This document shows, piece after piece, positions 46,624-55,814 of a stretch of DNA of 64,000 nt. A program made the position numbers and the translations under genes. Location: assembly GCF_000237325.1 (NCBI RefSeq), contig NC_017542.1, positions 2,948,501 through 3,012,500 on the forward strand. Direction: 5' to 3'. Within the stretch, counting starts at the first letter, position 1, and the number at the start of each line of letters is the position of its first letter. Source of the DNA: Paenibacillus polymyxa M1. GTDB lineage: Bacteria; Bacillota; Bacilli; Paenibacillales; Paenibacillaceae. The notes below the pieces were generated by a model. The model saw only the letters and a list, made by a program, of their open reading frames with translations, was not told where the DNA came from and made no database searches.

Positions 46624-48015
46624 TCAGGATTTATGGTTCAACAAACTTTTGTGATATCCATAGAAGAAATAAATCAGTAATCCAAGGAGTAGCCACACGA
46701 TAAATCCGATCCAGGTGCTGATATGAAGCTGAAGCATCAGACCGATGCAAACCAAAGCACTCAGTAGCGGAAGCAACGGAACCCATGGTACGGTAAACCC
46801 TCTTTTCAAATCCGGGCGTGTCTTGCGCAGAACGATGACCCCGACCGAGACTACAGCAAAAGCGAACAGAGTTCCAATACTCGTCAGATTGGTCAGTGCA
46901 TGCAACGGGAACAAGCCGCTAGCCAATGCGATAATGCTACCCACCAGCCATGTACTTCGAATTGGTGTTTGGGTTTTGGTATTTATTTTAGATAAAAAAA
47001 CGGGTAAAAGGCCATCACGTGACATGGAAAAGATTAATCGTGTCTGGCCATACAACAGAACCAGTAAAACGGTCGTCATCCCTGCAATCGCACCGACTGA
47101 AATTAATCCAGCTACGAAATCCTGATGAATAAAGCGGAGAGCAAACGCAACCGGATCACTAACGCCCAACTGCGTATAAGGTACCATTCCTGTTAGCACA
47201 ACTGAAACGGCAATATACAGTATCGTACAGATGGCTAGAGAGGAGATAATGCCAATAGGCATGTTCCGCTGCGGATTGCGCACTTCTTCGGCTGCGGTTG
47301 AGATAGCATCGAAACCCAGATAAGCGAAAAATACGATTGCCGCAGCACTCAATACACCAGAAAATCCATAAGGCAAAAATGGTGTCCAGTTGGCAGGCTT
47401 AACATAAAAGATTCCAATCGCAATGAATAACAGTACAACCCCAACTTTGACACAAACCATAATGAAATTGAATCGGACCGTTTCCTTGGCTCCGAGACTT
47501 AGCAACAGTGTGATGAGCATGATGATGCACACCGCTGGCAGATCAATAATGGTCCCCTTGGTCGAATCAAAGGCTGCGGTTATAGCTAACGGTAGATGTA
47601 TATCAAATCCGGCCAGCAAGCCTTGAAAGTAAGCAGACCAGCCACTACTCACAGAGGCGGCCGCTACTCCATATTCCAGAATCAAGTCCCAACCCAGTAC
47701 CCAGGCCAGAACTTCTCCAAAAACAATATAACTATATGCATAAGCGCTCCCAGCCGCGGGAACTGTAGATGAAAGCTCTGCATAGCACAAGGCTGCCAAT
47801 ACGCAGGCAATCCCTGCAATAACAAAAGAAAGCATCAAGCCGGGACCTGCATTTTCTGCTGCTGCCTTGCCAGTAATAACAAAAATCCCTGTCCCGATGA
47901 TGCATCCTACTCCTAGCATGGTGAGATCAAAAGGCCCCATTGTTCTCTTTAAGTGACCTGTAGATCCGCTTTCCTCGTGCGAGAGCAGTCCTGTTTTTTT
48001 TCGAAATAAGTCCAT
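46624..48015 (-). CDS. APC family amino acid permease, YfnA-like
   Basis: 463 residues, 12 or more hydrophobic segments. GVGCIIGTGIFVITG (near 35-50) and GFDAISTAAEEVRNPQR (near 230-246) are markers of the cationic amino acid transporter branch of APC. Imports amino acids by H+ symport. Single gene divergent from ldh, with 232 bases between; no clear operator was seen there. Confidence 0.88.
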   Translation of the reverse strand: MDLFRKKTGLLSHEESGSTGHLKRTMGPFDLTMLGVGCIIGTGIFVITGKAAAENAGPGLMLSFVIAGIACVLAALCYAELSSTVPAAGSAYAYSYIVFGEVLAWVLGWDLILEYGVAAASVSSGWSAYFQGLLAGFDIHLPLAITAAFDSTKGTIIDLPAVCIIMLITLLLSLGAKETVRFNFIMVCVKVGVVLLFIAIGIFYVKPANWTPFLPYGFSGVLSAAAIVFFAYLGFDAISTAAEEVRNPQRNMPIGIISSLAICTILYIAVSVVLTGMVPYTQLGVSDPVAFALRFIHQDFVAGLISVGAIAGMTTVLLVLLYGQTRLIFSMSRDGLLPVFLSKINTKTQTPIRSTWLVGSIIALASGLFPLHALTNLTSIGTLFAFAVVSVGVIVLRKTRPDLKRGFTVPWVPLLPLLSALVCIGLMLQLHISTWIGFIVWLLLGLLIYFFYGYHKSLLNHKS

Positions 48016-48247
48016 ATTCTTAATCCTCTTTCCATAATTTCATGCGTCAATATCGGTGCTGCAACGCTTTAGTGCGTGTTCTTATCATTCGATTAATTAT
48101 TAGCGAGCTCGTCTTTGAAGTCAAGGAAAAATGTCATATTTCTTTGCGGTGGGTTAGTATATAGGGTACACTAAATTGGAAAGATAAATTTTTAAGTAAT
48201 ATCCCAAAATGAAAAGGTATACAACCCGAGAAGGAGATGAGGATTTT

Positions 48248-49177
48248 ATGAGCTTAAAACCTTACAAACGAAGTAGAGTGGCTATTGTCGGCATGGGAGC
48301 GGTTGGCACAACAACCGGCTACACCCTGCTGCTGCGCCAACGCATGCAAGAACTTGTCTTTATTGATGTCAACGTCAAAAAGGCGAAGGGGGAAATGCTC
48401 GATATGAATCATGGGCTTCCTTTTCTCGGCGGTGTCAAAGTATGGGCGGGTGATTATGAAGACTGCCGTAATGCAGATATCATCATTGTTGCAGCGGGAG
48501 CTTCACAAAAGCCGGGAGAAACACGTATTGATCTTCTCAAGCGTAATGCCGAAATTTTTGAAAGTATTATTGATAATATCGTCAAGGTCAATACCCATGG
48601 CATTTTGCTGATCGCAACCAATCCAGTGGACATTCTCTCCTACATCTCTTGGAAACGCAGTGGTTGGCCTTCAAGCAGAGTCATTGGATCAGGAACGTTG
48701 CTGGACAGCGCACGCTTCCGCTATCTGATCGGGAAGCAAAAGGGCATCGATCCACGAAGCATCCACGCCCATATTATTGGAGAACATGGTGACTCTGAGT
48801 TACCTGTATGGAGCACAGCCAACGTGGCTGGAACTCCACTGGAGTTGGACGAAGGAACGAAAAATGAAATTTTTGAGAATACGAAGAATGCTGCCTATGA
48901 AATTATAGATGCCAAAGGCGCTACATCCTACGCCATCGGGCTGGCTCTTGACCGTATCGTAGCCGCTATTCTCGGAGACGAGGGGTCGGTACTTAATGTG
49001 TCCACCCTGCTGGAAGATTATAACGGTGTATCTGACGTTTATTTAGGTGTTCCAAGTATCGTGGATCACAATGGAGTACGTGAAATTTTGGATCTTCCGC
49101 TCAATGACGAGGAACGTGCAAGGTTCGTTCAATCTGCGGACAAGCTGAAAGATCAAATTAGTAAAGTGCATATGTAA
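48248..49177 (+). CDS. ldh: L-lactate dehydrogenase
   Basis: 309 residues from the ATG at 48248 behind AAGGAGATGAGG; the frame opens 13 codons earlier. GMGAVGTTTGYTLL binds NAD, the active-site histidine is in IIGEHGDSELPVWS, and TNPVDILSY is typical. Reduces pyruvate to lactate during fermentation. Single gene with a strong terminator. Confidence 0.95.
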   Translation: MSLKPYKRSRVAIVGMGAVGTTTGYTLLLRQRMQELVFIDVNVKKAKGEMLDMNHGLPFLGGVKVWAGDYEDCRNADIIIVAAGASQKPGETRIDLLKRNAEIFESIIDNIVKVNTHGILLIATNPVDILSYISWKRSGWPSSRVIGSGTLLDSARFRYLIGKQKGIDPRSIHAHIIGEHGDSELPVWSTANVAGTPLELDEGTKNEIFENTKNAAYEIIDAKGATSYAIGLALDRIVAAILGDEGSVLNVSTLLEDYNGVSDVYLGVPSIVDHNGVREILDLPLNDEERARFVQSADKLKDQISKVHM

Positions 49178-49208
49178 TTCAGTAAGTCAAGAATATAAAT
49201 GCTAAACA

Positions 49209-49257
49209 AAAACGGACCTCCACAGCGGATACATCCGTTGTGAGGTCCGTTTTTTTA
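49209..49257 (+). terminator. Terminator of ldh
   Basis: AACGGACCTC/GAGGTCCGTT with seven T; also placed to serve the convergent gene. Confidence 0.9.
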
Positions 49258-49300
49258 TAATATAATTTCGTTCGTTTGTCGCCCTGCTATGCGTTCCAAA

Positions 49301-50404
49301 TTACCAAGGTGGTGTATCGCCATCCACACCCTCATTTTCATGCTGCCTTTTCTCTTTCAGCCGCTCAGCCACTGTTTCAAAGGATTCTGGTTGCAGCAGT
49401 TCAATCGGTGAAAATCCCTTTTCAAACGTAAATGCATCACCTTCAATAATAAGTGCATATCTATCATGAAGTTTTGTGATATGCAGCTTGGCACCAAAGT
49501 CGGATAGCAACCCACGTACAGCCGTATCATCCAGTTTGAAGCGAACTTCAATTTCCGGTTTTAGCTCGACAATATGCTGCGCAGCCTCTACGACCTGAAG
49601 GGGTTCCCACTTCCCTTGCAAATCCCGTTTTTCGCTGGCTGCCCATAGTTCCAGATCGCGCTCTTCCTGCTGTCTTTCCTCATTTGATGCATCCGGCCAT
49701 TTGGTTTCTACATAGTTCTGAACAAAGCCCATGACATGCTCATTAACGATTTCCGGCATGGATTGCTCATAAGTGACGAATTTCAAAAAGTCTTCAAAAT
49801 ACCGTGCATGCGAAGACTGATGTATTTTAAGCTCCCATTCATCGTTCATACCCTCCTCCAGCATGTAAGGATACATGATGGATTTCATATTACGGGCTGA
49901 AATCGCCATTTCGACCTCACTTACCAGACTACTCTCAGTAATCCGTGCAATTTTAGGTTCAAAATCACATTTGAGTACAAAAATAAACGGGTCGTCAGAG
50001 TGGGTATTTAATGTAGCCTGTACAATGATCAGTGCTCCACCTCGTACCGCGCTTGTATCCAAATACATCCGCACCAGATCATCACATGCATTTTTAAAAT
50101 CTTCCTTATCCTCTGCTGCACGTAGTCGGGCGAACATATTGAAATTCGGATTACTGCTCAGTTCATGTTCCGGTTCGACGATAAAGCGGCCGATTTTGGT
50201 CGGTGCCTGCTCTGTGCTGGGATTTTTTTCAACCTTTCGCTTGCTAATACGAGCAAATTCCCCGTCCAGAAATTTTTTGACATCACTCTCGTCGTAATCA
50301 TAGTCGTCCATTGTAGCATAATGCTTGTAGGACTTACCGCCTTGTCCTTCTTTCCCGTCTACCTGAATCACAAAAAAAGATAAAAAGTCCACTTGAAAGT
50401 TCAT
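49301..50404 (-). CDS. DUF3900-type conserved protein
   Basis: 367 residues, soluble, acidic, no signal peptide. The start VDFLSFFVIQVDG, the long mixed middle and the absence of membrane helices fit the Bacillus DUF3900 family as I remember it. Function unknown. Single gene; last probable core gene before the accessory region. Confidence 0.7.
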   Translation of the reverse strand: MNFQVDFLSFFVIQVDGKEGQGGKSYKHYATMDDYDYDESDVKKFLDGEFARISKRKVEKNPSTEQAPTKIGRFIVEPEHELSSNPNFNMFARLRAAEDKEDFKNACDDLVRMYLDTSAVRGGALIIVQATLNTHSDDPFIFVLKCDFEPKIARITESSLVSEVEMAISARNMKSIMYPYMLEEGMNDEWELKIHQSSHARYFEDFLKFVTYEQSMPEIVNEHVMGFVQNYVETKWPDASNEERQQEERDLELWAASEKRDLQGKWEPLQVVEAAQHIVELKPEIEVRFKLDDTAVRGLLSDFGAKLHITKLHDRYALIIEGDAFTFEKGFSPIELLQPESFETVAERLKEKRQHENEGVDGDTPPW

Positions 50405-50792
50405 TTACGTTCTATACGCTCCTTTTCAGGCATGTACGCGTAATTATATCACTATGATTTTAAAAGGTACATCGGATTCAGATTCTGATAGATAAACATA
50501 CGCTTATTAGTTAACATAATATTAATTATGTTTATCTATTTTGTTTGAGTATAATTTACAATTTATAAATATGTAGTGACTCATTCCCTTCTATTCTAAT
50601 CCGTATTCTTTAGCATGATTGATCACTTCCTTTTTCCTGCTCTACTTCATTCATAATCACAAAAAAACATTTGACTAAATAGTAGTATATTTATTATATT
50701 ATCTATTTTTATATAGACAAATATTAATTTTGTTTATAAAAACAAAAAATAGACTCTAAGGGTTTTACCCCCTGAAAACTGGAAAGGAGAGT
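50405..50792. other. AT-rich gap with the first dif-like site
   Basis: 388 bases with no gene. It holds the 28-bp dif-like site at 50509-50536 and a small palindrome TTTTGTTTATAAAAACAAAA near 50733-50752. No clean promoter was assigned. Confidence 0.6.
50509..50536 (-). repeat. dif-like Xer site a
   Basis: Read on the minus strand: left arm GATAAACATAA, centre TTAATA, right arm TTATGTTAACT. The right arm differs at one base from TTATGTAAACT in sites c, d and e and is identical to that of site b. Lies between the DUF3900 gene and the MFS gene. Confidence 0.65.
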
Positions 50793-50795
50793 TTG

Positions 50796-52013
50796 TTGTT
50801 GTTTAAAAATCCATATATAAGGACTATTATCGCCTCCAATGCGTTGCTAAATTTGGGCATCTGGGTGCGGAACTTTGCCATACTGTTGTATGTAACAGAT
50901 CTGACCCATAATGATCCCGTATACGTATCGCTCATTTCGGTTGCTGAATTTGCGCCTATCTTTCTGTTTGCCATCATTGGAGGTACGTTTGCGGATCGTT
51001 GGCGGCCTAAACGGACAATGGTTAGTTGCGATCTGCTGTCGGCTGCATCCATTTTTATCGTGTTGCTCGCATTGTGGTACGGGTCATGGCAAGTGCTCTT
51101 GCTATCCACTTTCTTCTCGGCCATTCTATCTCAATTTTCTCAGCCATCTGCGATGAAGATATTAAAGCAGCATGTAGCACCAGAACAGCTTCAGGGAGTG
51201 ATGGCTCTTTTTCAGTCTCTCATGGCATTATTTATGGTTATCGGTCCTGTCGTCGGTACATTTATTTATCAACACTTTGGAATTTTCTCTTCATTGTCTA
51301 TAACAGGAATGTTGTTTCTCATCTCTGCGCTTGTTCTGACTCGTATCCCACAAGATGAACAAGCAATTGAGATAGATCGATCAACTCATTTTATTGAAGA
51401 GCTTAAAGAAGGAATACGTTATGTATGGAATAACCGTACACTTCGCACGCTTGGAGGAACATTTACCATAATTGGGCTGGCAGTCGGACTTATTCAACCA
51501 TTAATGGTTTTTGTCGCTATCGAGAACCTCGGACAAGATAAGGAATTTTTACAATGGCCGTTAATGGCGAACGGAGCGGCTATGCTGTTGGGCGGCGGTC
51601 TGATTATGGGGATTGCTAAAAAAGTTCAGCCGCAATTGCTGCTGGCGACTGGACTTCTGGTCAGCACACTGACAACCTTTGGAGTCGGATGGTCGCACAA
51701 TATTATGCTGACAATGGCATTACAAGTACTTAGCGGTCTATTTTATCCTTGCATTCATATCGGTATCAACACGATGATGATGAAAAATGCCGAAGCTGCT
51801 TTTATCGGCCGAGTCGGTGGTGCCCTCTCTCCCCTGTTCTCGGGGATGATGGTCGTCGGTATGAGCATCGGCGGTACACTCAAACGCGAATCCTCCCTGT
51901 ACACCGTATATATCGTGAGCGCCGGCTTATTTTTAGTCGGATCGATGTTGTTGTTACCGCTGCTTCGTGACAGACAGCCTGTACAAGCTGTCACATCCGT
52001 TGATTCTAAATAA
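50796..52013 (+). CDS. MFS transporter, drug-exporter type (MFS_3/MefA-like)
   Basis: About 405 residues, 12 hydrophobic segments. The loop 2-3 motif appears as GGTFADRWRPKRTM, and the overall layout fits macrolide/multidrug exporters of the MFS_3 group. Three TTG codons in a row (50793, 50796, 50799) could start it behind AAAGGAGAG; 50796 or 50799 gives better spacing. The gene is bracketed by dif-like sites a and b. Substrate unknown. Confidence 0.85.
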   Translation: MLFKNPYIRTIIASNALLNLGIWVRNFAILLYVTDLTHNDPVYVSLISVAEFAPIFLFAIIGGTFADRWRPKRTMVSCDLLSAASIFIVLLALWYGSWQVLLLSTFFSAILSQFSQPSAMKILKQHVAPEQLQGVMALFQSLMALFMVIGPVVGTFIYQHFGIFSSLSITGMLFLISALVLTRIPQDEQAIEIDRSTHFIEELKEGIRYVWNNRTLRTLGGTFTIIGLAVGLIQPLMVFVAIENLGQDKEFLQWPLMANGAAMLLGGGLIMGIAKKVQPQLLLATGLLVSTLTTFGVGWSHNIMLTMALQVLSGLFYPCIHIGINTMMMKNAEAAFIGRVGGALSPLFSGMMVVGMSIGGTLKRESSLYTVYIVSAGLFLVGSMLLLPLLRDRQPVQAVTSVDSK

Positions 52014-52019
52014 GAGCAC

Positions 52020-52070
52020 AAGAAACCGCCCTGGGAGATATGATATGCCAGCTACTAGGGTGGTTTCTTA
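52020..52070 (+). terminator. Terminator of the MFS gene
   Basis: AAGAAACCGCCCT and AGGGTGGTTTCTT form a 13-bp stem with one G-T pair. Confidence 0.75.
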
Positions 52071-52148
52071 ATGTTAGTACTCTGTTTCATATGGATGCTG
52101 TATTCCTGCTGGAGTGGGATCATTTTCATAAATCGTTTAATCAAAATT

Positions 52149-52176
52149 AGTTAACATAATATATATTGTGTTAACT
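52149..52176 (-). repeat. dif-like Xer site b
   Basis: Read on the minus strand: left arm AGTTAACACAA, centre TATATA, right arm TTATGTTAACT. The centre equals that of B. subtilis dif as I remember it. Lies between the MFS gene and the leader of the MutS2-like gene. Confidence 0.65.
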
Positions 52177-52221
52177 CCTTGTTCTCATGATCACTTTTTC
52201 ATCAAATTGATGAAGTCAGCC

Positions 52222-52251
52222 TTGACTTCAACACCTGTCTGATTGTATATT
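52222..52251 (+). promoter_or_regulatory. Predicted promoter of the MutS2-like gene leader
   Basis: TTGACT (52222-52227) and TATATT (52246-52251) are spaced 18 bases. Transcription would start near 52258 and give a leader of about 475 bases before the gene at 52733. Confidence 0.65.
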
Positions 52252-52284
52252 ATGGATATATCTTCAATTAAGGGAGAGATTTTA

Positions 52285-52308
52285 ATGTCGGTGAACGTTC
52301 TTAACTAA
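52285..52308 (+). CDS. Leader peptide MSVNVLN (uORF)
   Basis: Seven codons and TAA, with AGGGAGAG six bases upstream. The last four codons (GTTCTTAACTAA) are one arm of a 12-bp stem with 52392-52403, so ribosome position on the uORF would decide whether the stem forms. This is the layout of stalling-dependent attenuators before resistance genes. Confidence 0.65.
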   Translation: MSVNVLN

Positions 52309-52403
52309 GCAATTGCATATTCAGGGAAAACCATCAGGCGCTTGTACCCTTCAGGGACAAGTTTGTTTGTTGCTGATCTTTTACCCTGGTATTAGTTAAG
52401 AAC
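52297..52403 (+). ncRNA. Structured leader element 1
   Basis: Closing stem GTTCTTAACTAA/TTAGTTAAGAAC (12 bp). Inside are nested pairings CAGGG/CCCTG, ATCAG/CTGAT and CTTGT-CCC/GGG-ACAAG, giving one elongated hairpin of about 107 bases. Not a known riboswitch to me. Confidence 0.65.
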
Positions 52404-52453
52404 ATGCGGATATCATAAATCGCCTTAGGGATTATTTTCATTTAGGCCTTATT

Positions 52454-52480
52454 CCGTGCTGTGTTCAGCACGGTTTTTTT
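52454..52480 (+). terminator. Leader terminator T1
   Basis: CCGTGCTG-TGTT-CAGCACGG followed by seven T. Lies inside the leader of the MutS2-like gene, 250 bases before the start codon. Confidence 0.88.
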
Positions 52481-52482
52481 GT

Positions 52483-52590
52483 TCCAGCTTTGTGAACTCT
52501 TTTTACACGTTTTTCTATTCATAAGCCAATTAACTGATATGTTGGTTGGCCTGTGGTTTAAAACGCAGAATTGGTGAGTTCACATGCTGG
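52483..52590 (+). ncRNA. Structured leader element 2
   Basis: CCAGC-TGTGAACTC (52483-52498) pairs with GAGTTCACA-GCTGG (52576-52590), about 14 bp. An inner GCCAATTAAC/GTTGGTTGGC helix uses G-T pairs, and ATAAGCC can pair instead with GGCTTAT near 52597. It sits between terminators T1 and T2. Confidence 0.55.
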
Positions 52591-52629
52591 ATTATAGGCT
52601 TATTTGATGATACATTTCCTCTTCCTTAA

Positions 52630-52672
52630 AGGGCGGAGAATGAACGTTTTGTTCATTCTCCGCCCTTTTTTT
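52630..52672 (+). terminator. Leader terminator T2
   Basis: GGGCGGAGAATGAAC and GTTCATTCTCCGCCC form a perfect 15-bp stem followed by seven T, 60 bases before the start of the MutS2-like gene. Such a strong terminator directly upstream implies read-through control. Confidence 0.92.
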
Positions 52673-52732
52673 GTTTTCCAGAAAAGTTTTGAAAAAATCC
52701 TGTCAATACACATCTAAAGGAGAGATTTATTC

Positions 52733-54694
52733 ATGAACGAAACTACAATGCTGCGTTTGGAATATGATCAGATTAAAACAAGAGTATCTGAATGTGCTTT
52801 TTCATACCTGGGTAAGCATCATGCCGCTTCCATGCAACCAATTACAGATATCCGTACAATCAAAATTCGTCTTAACGAAACGAGCGAAGCTTTACAGCTC
52901 ATTCGCCACGGAGCTAGCGTACCCGTTCCTTCATTGGAAGGAATGGAGCACATTCTGCACCTCTTGGGAACCGGCTATATGTTCAGCGAGCGTGATTTTT
53001 CTCATTTGGCCCAATTCATCAGAAGCTGCATGCAGCTGATGAAATATATGCATGCCAAGGCGGATGCAGCTCCAACCGTCAGTGCTTATGCCTCTTCCAT
53101 GTATGGTATGGAGTCACTCCTATCCGAAATCGAGAGATGCATTTATTCGGGTCGAGTGACGGATAACGCCAGTAAAGAGCTAGCTAAAATTCGCAAAAAA
53201 ATTGCAGTTACTGAAGAACGTATCAAGAGGAAATTAGACTCTCTCACCAGCCGTCATCGATCCATCATGCAAGAAAATATGATCAGTCAGCGCAATGGCC
53301 GTTATGTACTTCCGATCAAAAAGGAATTCCGCAAACAGGTGAAAGGCAATGTACTGGATGAATCGGGAAGCGGTCAAACGGTCTATGTTGAACCTGCAGA
53401 GATCGTAAATCTACAATTCGAACAAAGCGCAAACATGGCAGAGGAATCAAAAGAGGAAATGAAAGTGCTGGGAGATCTGACCGCAATGGCTGAGTCATAC
53501 AACCGGGAACTAAGCATTAATACAGAGACGGTAGGCATACTGGATTTTTTATTGGCTAAAGCTAAATACGCCATGACCCTGGATGCTGTTTCTGTCGAGC
53601 TTAACGATGAGGGGATTATAGATATCCATGGTGCACGTCACCCATTGATGGCGAATACTATGGTGCCGCTTGATTTCTCAATTGGTGAGGGTTATTCCTC
53701 GCTTATTATTACCGGACCGAATACAGGCGGAAAAACGATGGCTCTCAAAAGCGTCGGTCTGTTAACACTCATGGTGCAATCCGGCCTGCTGGTACCTGTT
53801 TTGCAAGGCAGCCGCATGGCTGTATTCGAGGACATTGTGGTAGACATCGGGGATGGCCAAAGTATTGAACATGCTTTGAGCACCTTTTCTGCACATATTC
53901 GCAACATGATTGGCATTTTGGAAACGGCAGGCAGCTCTACTCTGATCCTGATCGATGAAATGGCTTCTGGTACTGATCCGGGAGAAGGCGTAGGCCTATC
54001 TATCGCACTGCTGGAAGAATTTCATCGTCGACGGACGACAGTAGTGGCTACCACCCACTTTAGCGAAATCAAGCATTTTGCTGAAAACACACCGGGATTT
54101 CAAAATGCTCGTATGGAGTTTGATACCGAAACGTTGCAACCCTTGTACCGACTTCGCATCGGTGAGGCTGGGGAAAGCTATGCATATGCAATTGCTTTGA
54201 AGCTAGGCATGTGGACTCGCATTATCGAACGTTCGGAGGCCATTTCTGCTGGAAGAACGTCTCAGAATACACAGAAGTCTTTGGTTATTCCCCCTTCTTT
54301 TGACGATAAAAGGCCTGATGATGTATGTAAACCTGCCTCTAAAAAAGCATCTACAGACCATACAGTCGCAAAACAGGAAAAACAAGAGAACCCACTCATA
54401 ACCAGGTCGTTTGCTCTTGGAGATAGTGTTTATGTCGGCTACCTAGATCGAACTGGTATTGTTTGCAAAACGGAGGATGAACGAGGCAATGTTGGAGTTT
54501 TGATTCAAGGACAAAAGCTGATCATAAACAAAAAGAGGCTCGTTCTTCACATCGCAGCAACAGAATTGTACCCAGACGATTATGATTTGGATATTGTTTT
54601 AGAAACAAAGGAAAATCGAAAAAAACGAAAGCTTCTAGCGCGCAAGCATGTTCAGGGGCTAATCATTGAATCTCCTCCGGAAAATGAAAAGTAA
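52733..54694 (+). CDS. MutS2-like ATPase lacking the Smr domain
   Basis: 653 residues. MutS-type core and coiled-coil clamp (about 1-310), ABC-type ATPase with Walker A GPNTGGKTMALK (near 331), LSTFSAHIRN signature and Walker B LILIDEMASGTDPGEG, then a KOW-like segment (about 558-610: FALGDSVYVGYLDRTGIV). Full MutS2 continues into an Smr nuclease domain; here the protein ends 40 residues later in a basic tail. B. subtilis MutS2 is known to split collided ribosomes with its ATPase. Start behind AAAGGAGAG. The antibiotic-style leader suggests induction by translation stress. Lies between dif-like sites b and c. Confidence 0.88.
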   Translation: MNETTMLRLEYDQIKTRVSECAFSYLGKHHAASMQPITDIRTIKIRLNETSEALQLIRHGASVPVPSLEGMEHILHLLGTGYMFSERDFSHLAQFIRSCMQLMKYMHAKADAAPTVSAYASSMYGMESLLSEIERCIYSGRVTDNASKELAKIRKKIAVTEERIKRKLDSLTSRHRSIMQENMISQRNGRYVLPIKKEFRKQVKGNVLDESGSGQTVYVEPAEIVNLQFEQSANMAEESKEEMKVLGDLTAMAESYNRELSINTETVGILDFLLAKAKYAMTLDAVSVELNDEGIIDIHGARHPLMANTMVPLDFSIGEGYSSLIITGPNTGGKTMALKSVGLLTLMVQSGLLVPVLQGSRMAVFEDIVVDIGDGQSIEHALSTFSAHIRNMIGILETAGSSTLILIDEMASGTDPGEGVGLSIALLEEFHRRRTTVVATTHFSEIKHFAENTPGFQNARMEFDTETLQPLYRLRIGEAGESYAYAIALKLGMWTRIIERSEAISAGRTSQNTQKSLVIPPSFDDKRPDDVCKPASKKASTDHTVAKQEKQENPLITRSFALGDSVYVGYLDRTGIVCKTEDERGNVGVLIQGQKLIINKKRLVLHIAATELYPDDYDLDIVLETKENRKKRKLLARKHVQGLIIESPPENEK

Positions 54695-54751
54695 GCGTAC
54701 GTGCATATTCTTCATTGAAAAATAAGTTGCTTCGGAATGTTATACGCAACA

Positions 54752-54779
54752 AATAAACATAATATTTATTATGTAAACT
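54752..54779 (+). repeat. dif-like Xer site c
   Basis: Left arm AATAAACATAA, centre TATTTA, right arm TTATGTAAACT. The right arm equals those of d and e. Lies 57 bases after the MutS2-like gene, far from any promoter, which argues against a plain operator. Confidence 0.7.
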
Positions 54780-54789
54780 AGATGAATAC

Positions 54790-54828
54790 AAAAGAGCATG
54801 TCTTAAGCTTAAAGACACGCTCTTTTGC
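54790..54828. terminator. Terminator between MutS2-like gene and the ROK sugar operon
   Basis: AAAGAGC-TGTCTT/AAGACA-GCTCTTTT stem between convergent units. Confidence 0.85.
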
Positions 54829-54840
54829 TTTTATTTTATC

Positions 54841-55746
54841 TCATACTTCAAGATGGTGTGATTGCATGTAGTTGTATATAGCACCTATCAAATTCGCTTC
54901 ATTGCCTAATTTACTTTGCTCAATATCTGCACGCACAAAATTTAAGATTGAATGCAAATAAAGCTTCTCTAGCTCTTCCTTAATAGTAACAACCAGCAAA
55001 GGATTGGCAGATATGCCTCCCCCAATCACAAACTTTTCAGGGTCAAGAATTGCTTGTAGGTTAATAATTTGTGTTGCGATGTTCCTACAGTATTCTCGAA
55101 AAATCTTTTGTACCGTGTGATCACCTTCTTCAATGAGCTTGAATACTTTTTCACCTGTAATAGAATCTGCTGGAAGTCCTTTAGCCTTGGCAACCGTTTT
55201 AGCTAAAACAGAACTACTACCCTGCATACCAAGCAGATAATCCACATTGTCTGCATGCTCGTTGTTAGTTCTGATGAAGGAGAATTCCCCAGCCGATAAA
55301 TGATGGCCTTTCAGCAATTTACCTTGAGAGATGATTCCACCGCCCATCCCTGTTCCAACAACCAAAACAACACCATCAGCGATCCCCTGTAGTGAGCCGC
55401 GCCATACTTCTCCAAGAGCAGCACACTTTCCATCATTTTCAATGGCTACGGGTAAATGGAACGCTTTCTTAAAAACTTCAATCATATTGATATCGTTTAT
55501 ATACCTTAATGAACCCCCATGCACCATATGACCAGTGATCGAGTCCACAATACCTGGCATGCTGACGGCTATACCTTCACATTCATCTATAAACTGACTG
55601 TGAATTTGCTTCAAAGCTATAAGCAGATTCTCTAGTGAATCTAACGGTGTAGCAACTTTGCCCTTTGTCATAAATTCACCTTGAGAATATAAACTGAATT
55701 TAATAAAAGAGCCGCCAATATCAAAAACCAGTATTTTATTTTTCAT
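54841..55746 (-). CDS. ROK family sugar kinase
   Basis: 301 residues. N-terminal ATP site DIGGSFIKFSL, catalytic ENDGKCAALGE (near residue 100-110) and GTGMGGGII. The usual ROK zinc motif CxCGxxGC is replaced by DYLLGMQGS, as in some beta-glucoside kinases (BglK type). Phosphorylates a sugar or glycoside. Last gene of the leftward operon beginning at the MFS gene. Confidence 0.88.
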   Translation of the reverse strand: MKNKILVFDIGGSFIKFSLYSQGEFMTKGKVATPLDSLENLLIALKQIHSQFIDECEGIAVSMPGIVDSITGHMVHGGSLRYINDINMIEVFKKAFHLPVAIENDGKCAALGEVWRGSLQGIADGVVLVVGTGMGGGIISQGKLLKGHHLSAGEFSFIRTNNEHADNVDYLLGMQGSSSVLAKTVAKAKGLPADSITGEKVFKLIEEGDHTVQKIFREYCRNIATQIINLQAILDPEKFVIGGGISANPLLVVTIKEELEKLYLHSILNFVRADIEQSKLGNEANLIGAIYNYMQSHHLEV

Positions 55747-55814
55747 GCTGCGTATAGTCCCTTCATTCGGTAGTGTGGAATCTGGAGGTCTATCTTCATA
55801 AACGATAATTAATA

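Noticed and set aside
54752..54779. One of the sites as the chromosomal dif
   Set aside because: The left arms do not resemble the B. subtilis XerC arm and there are five copies; a separate chromosomal dif is expected elsewhere.
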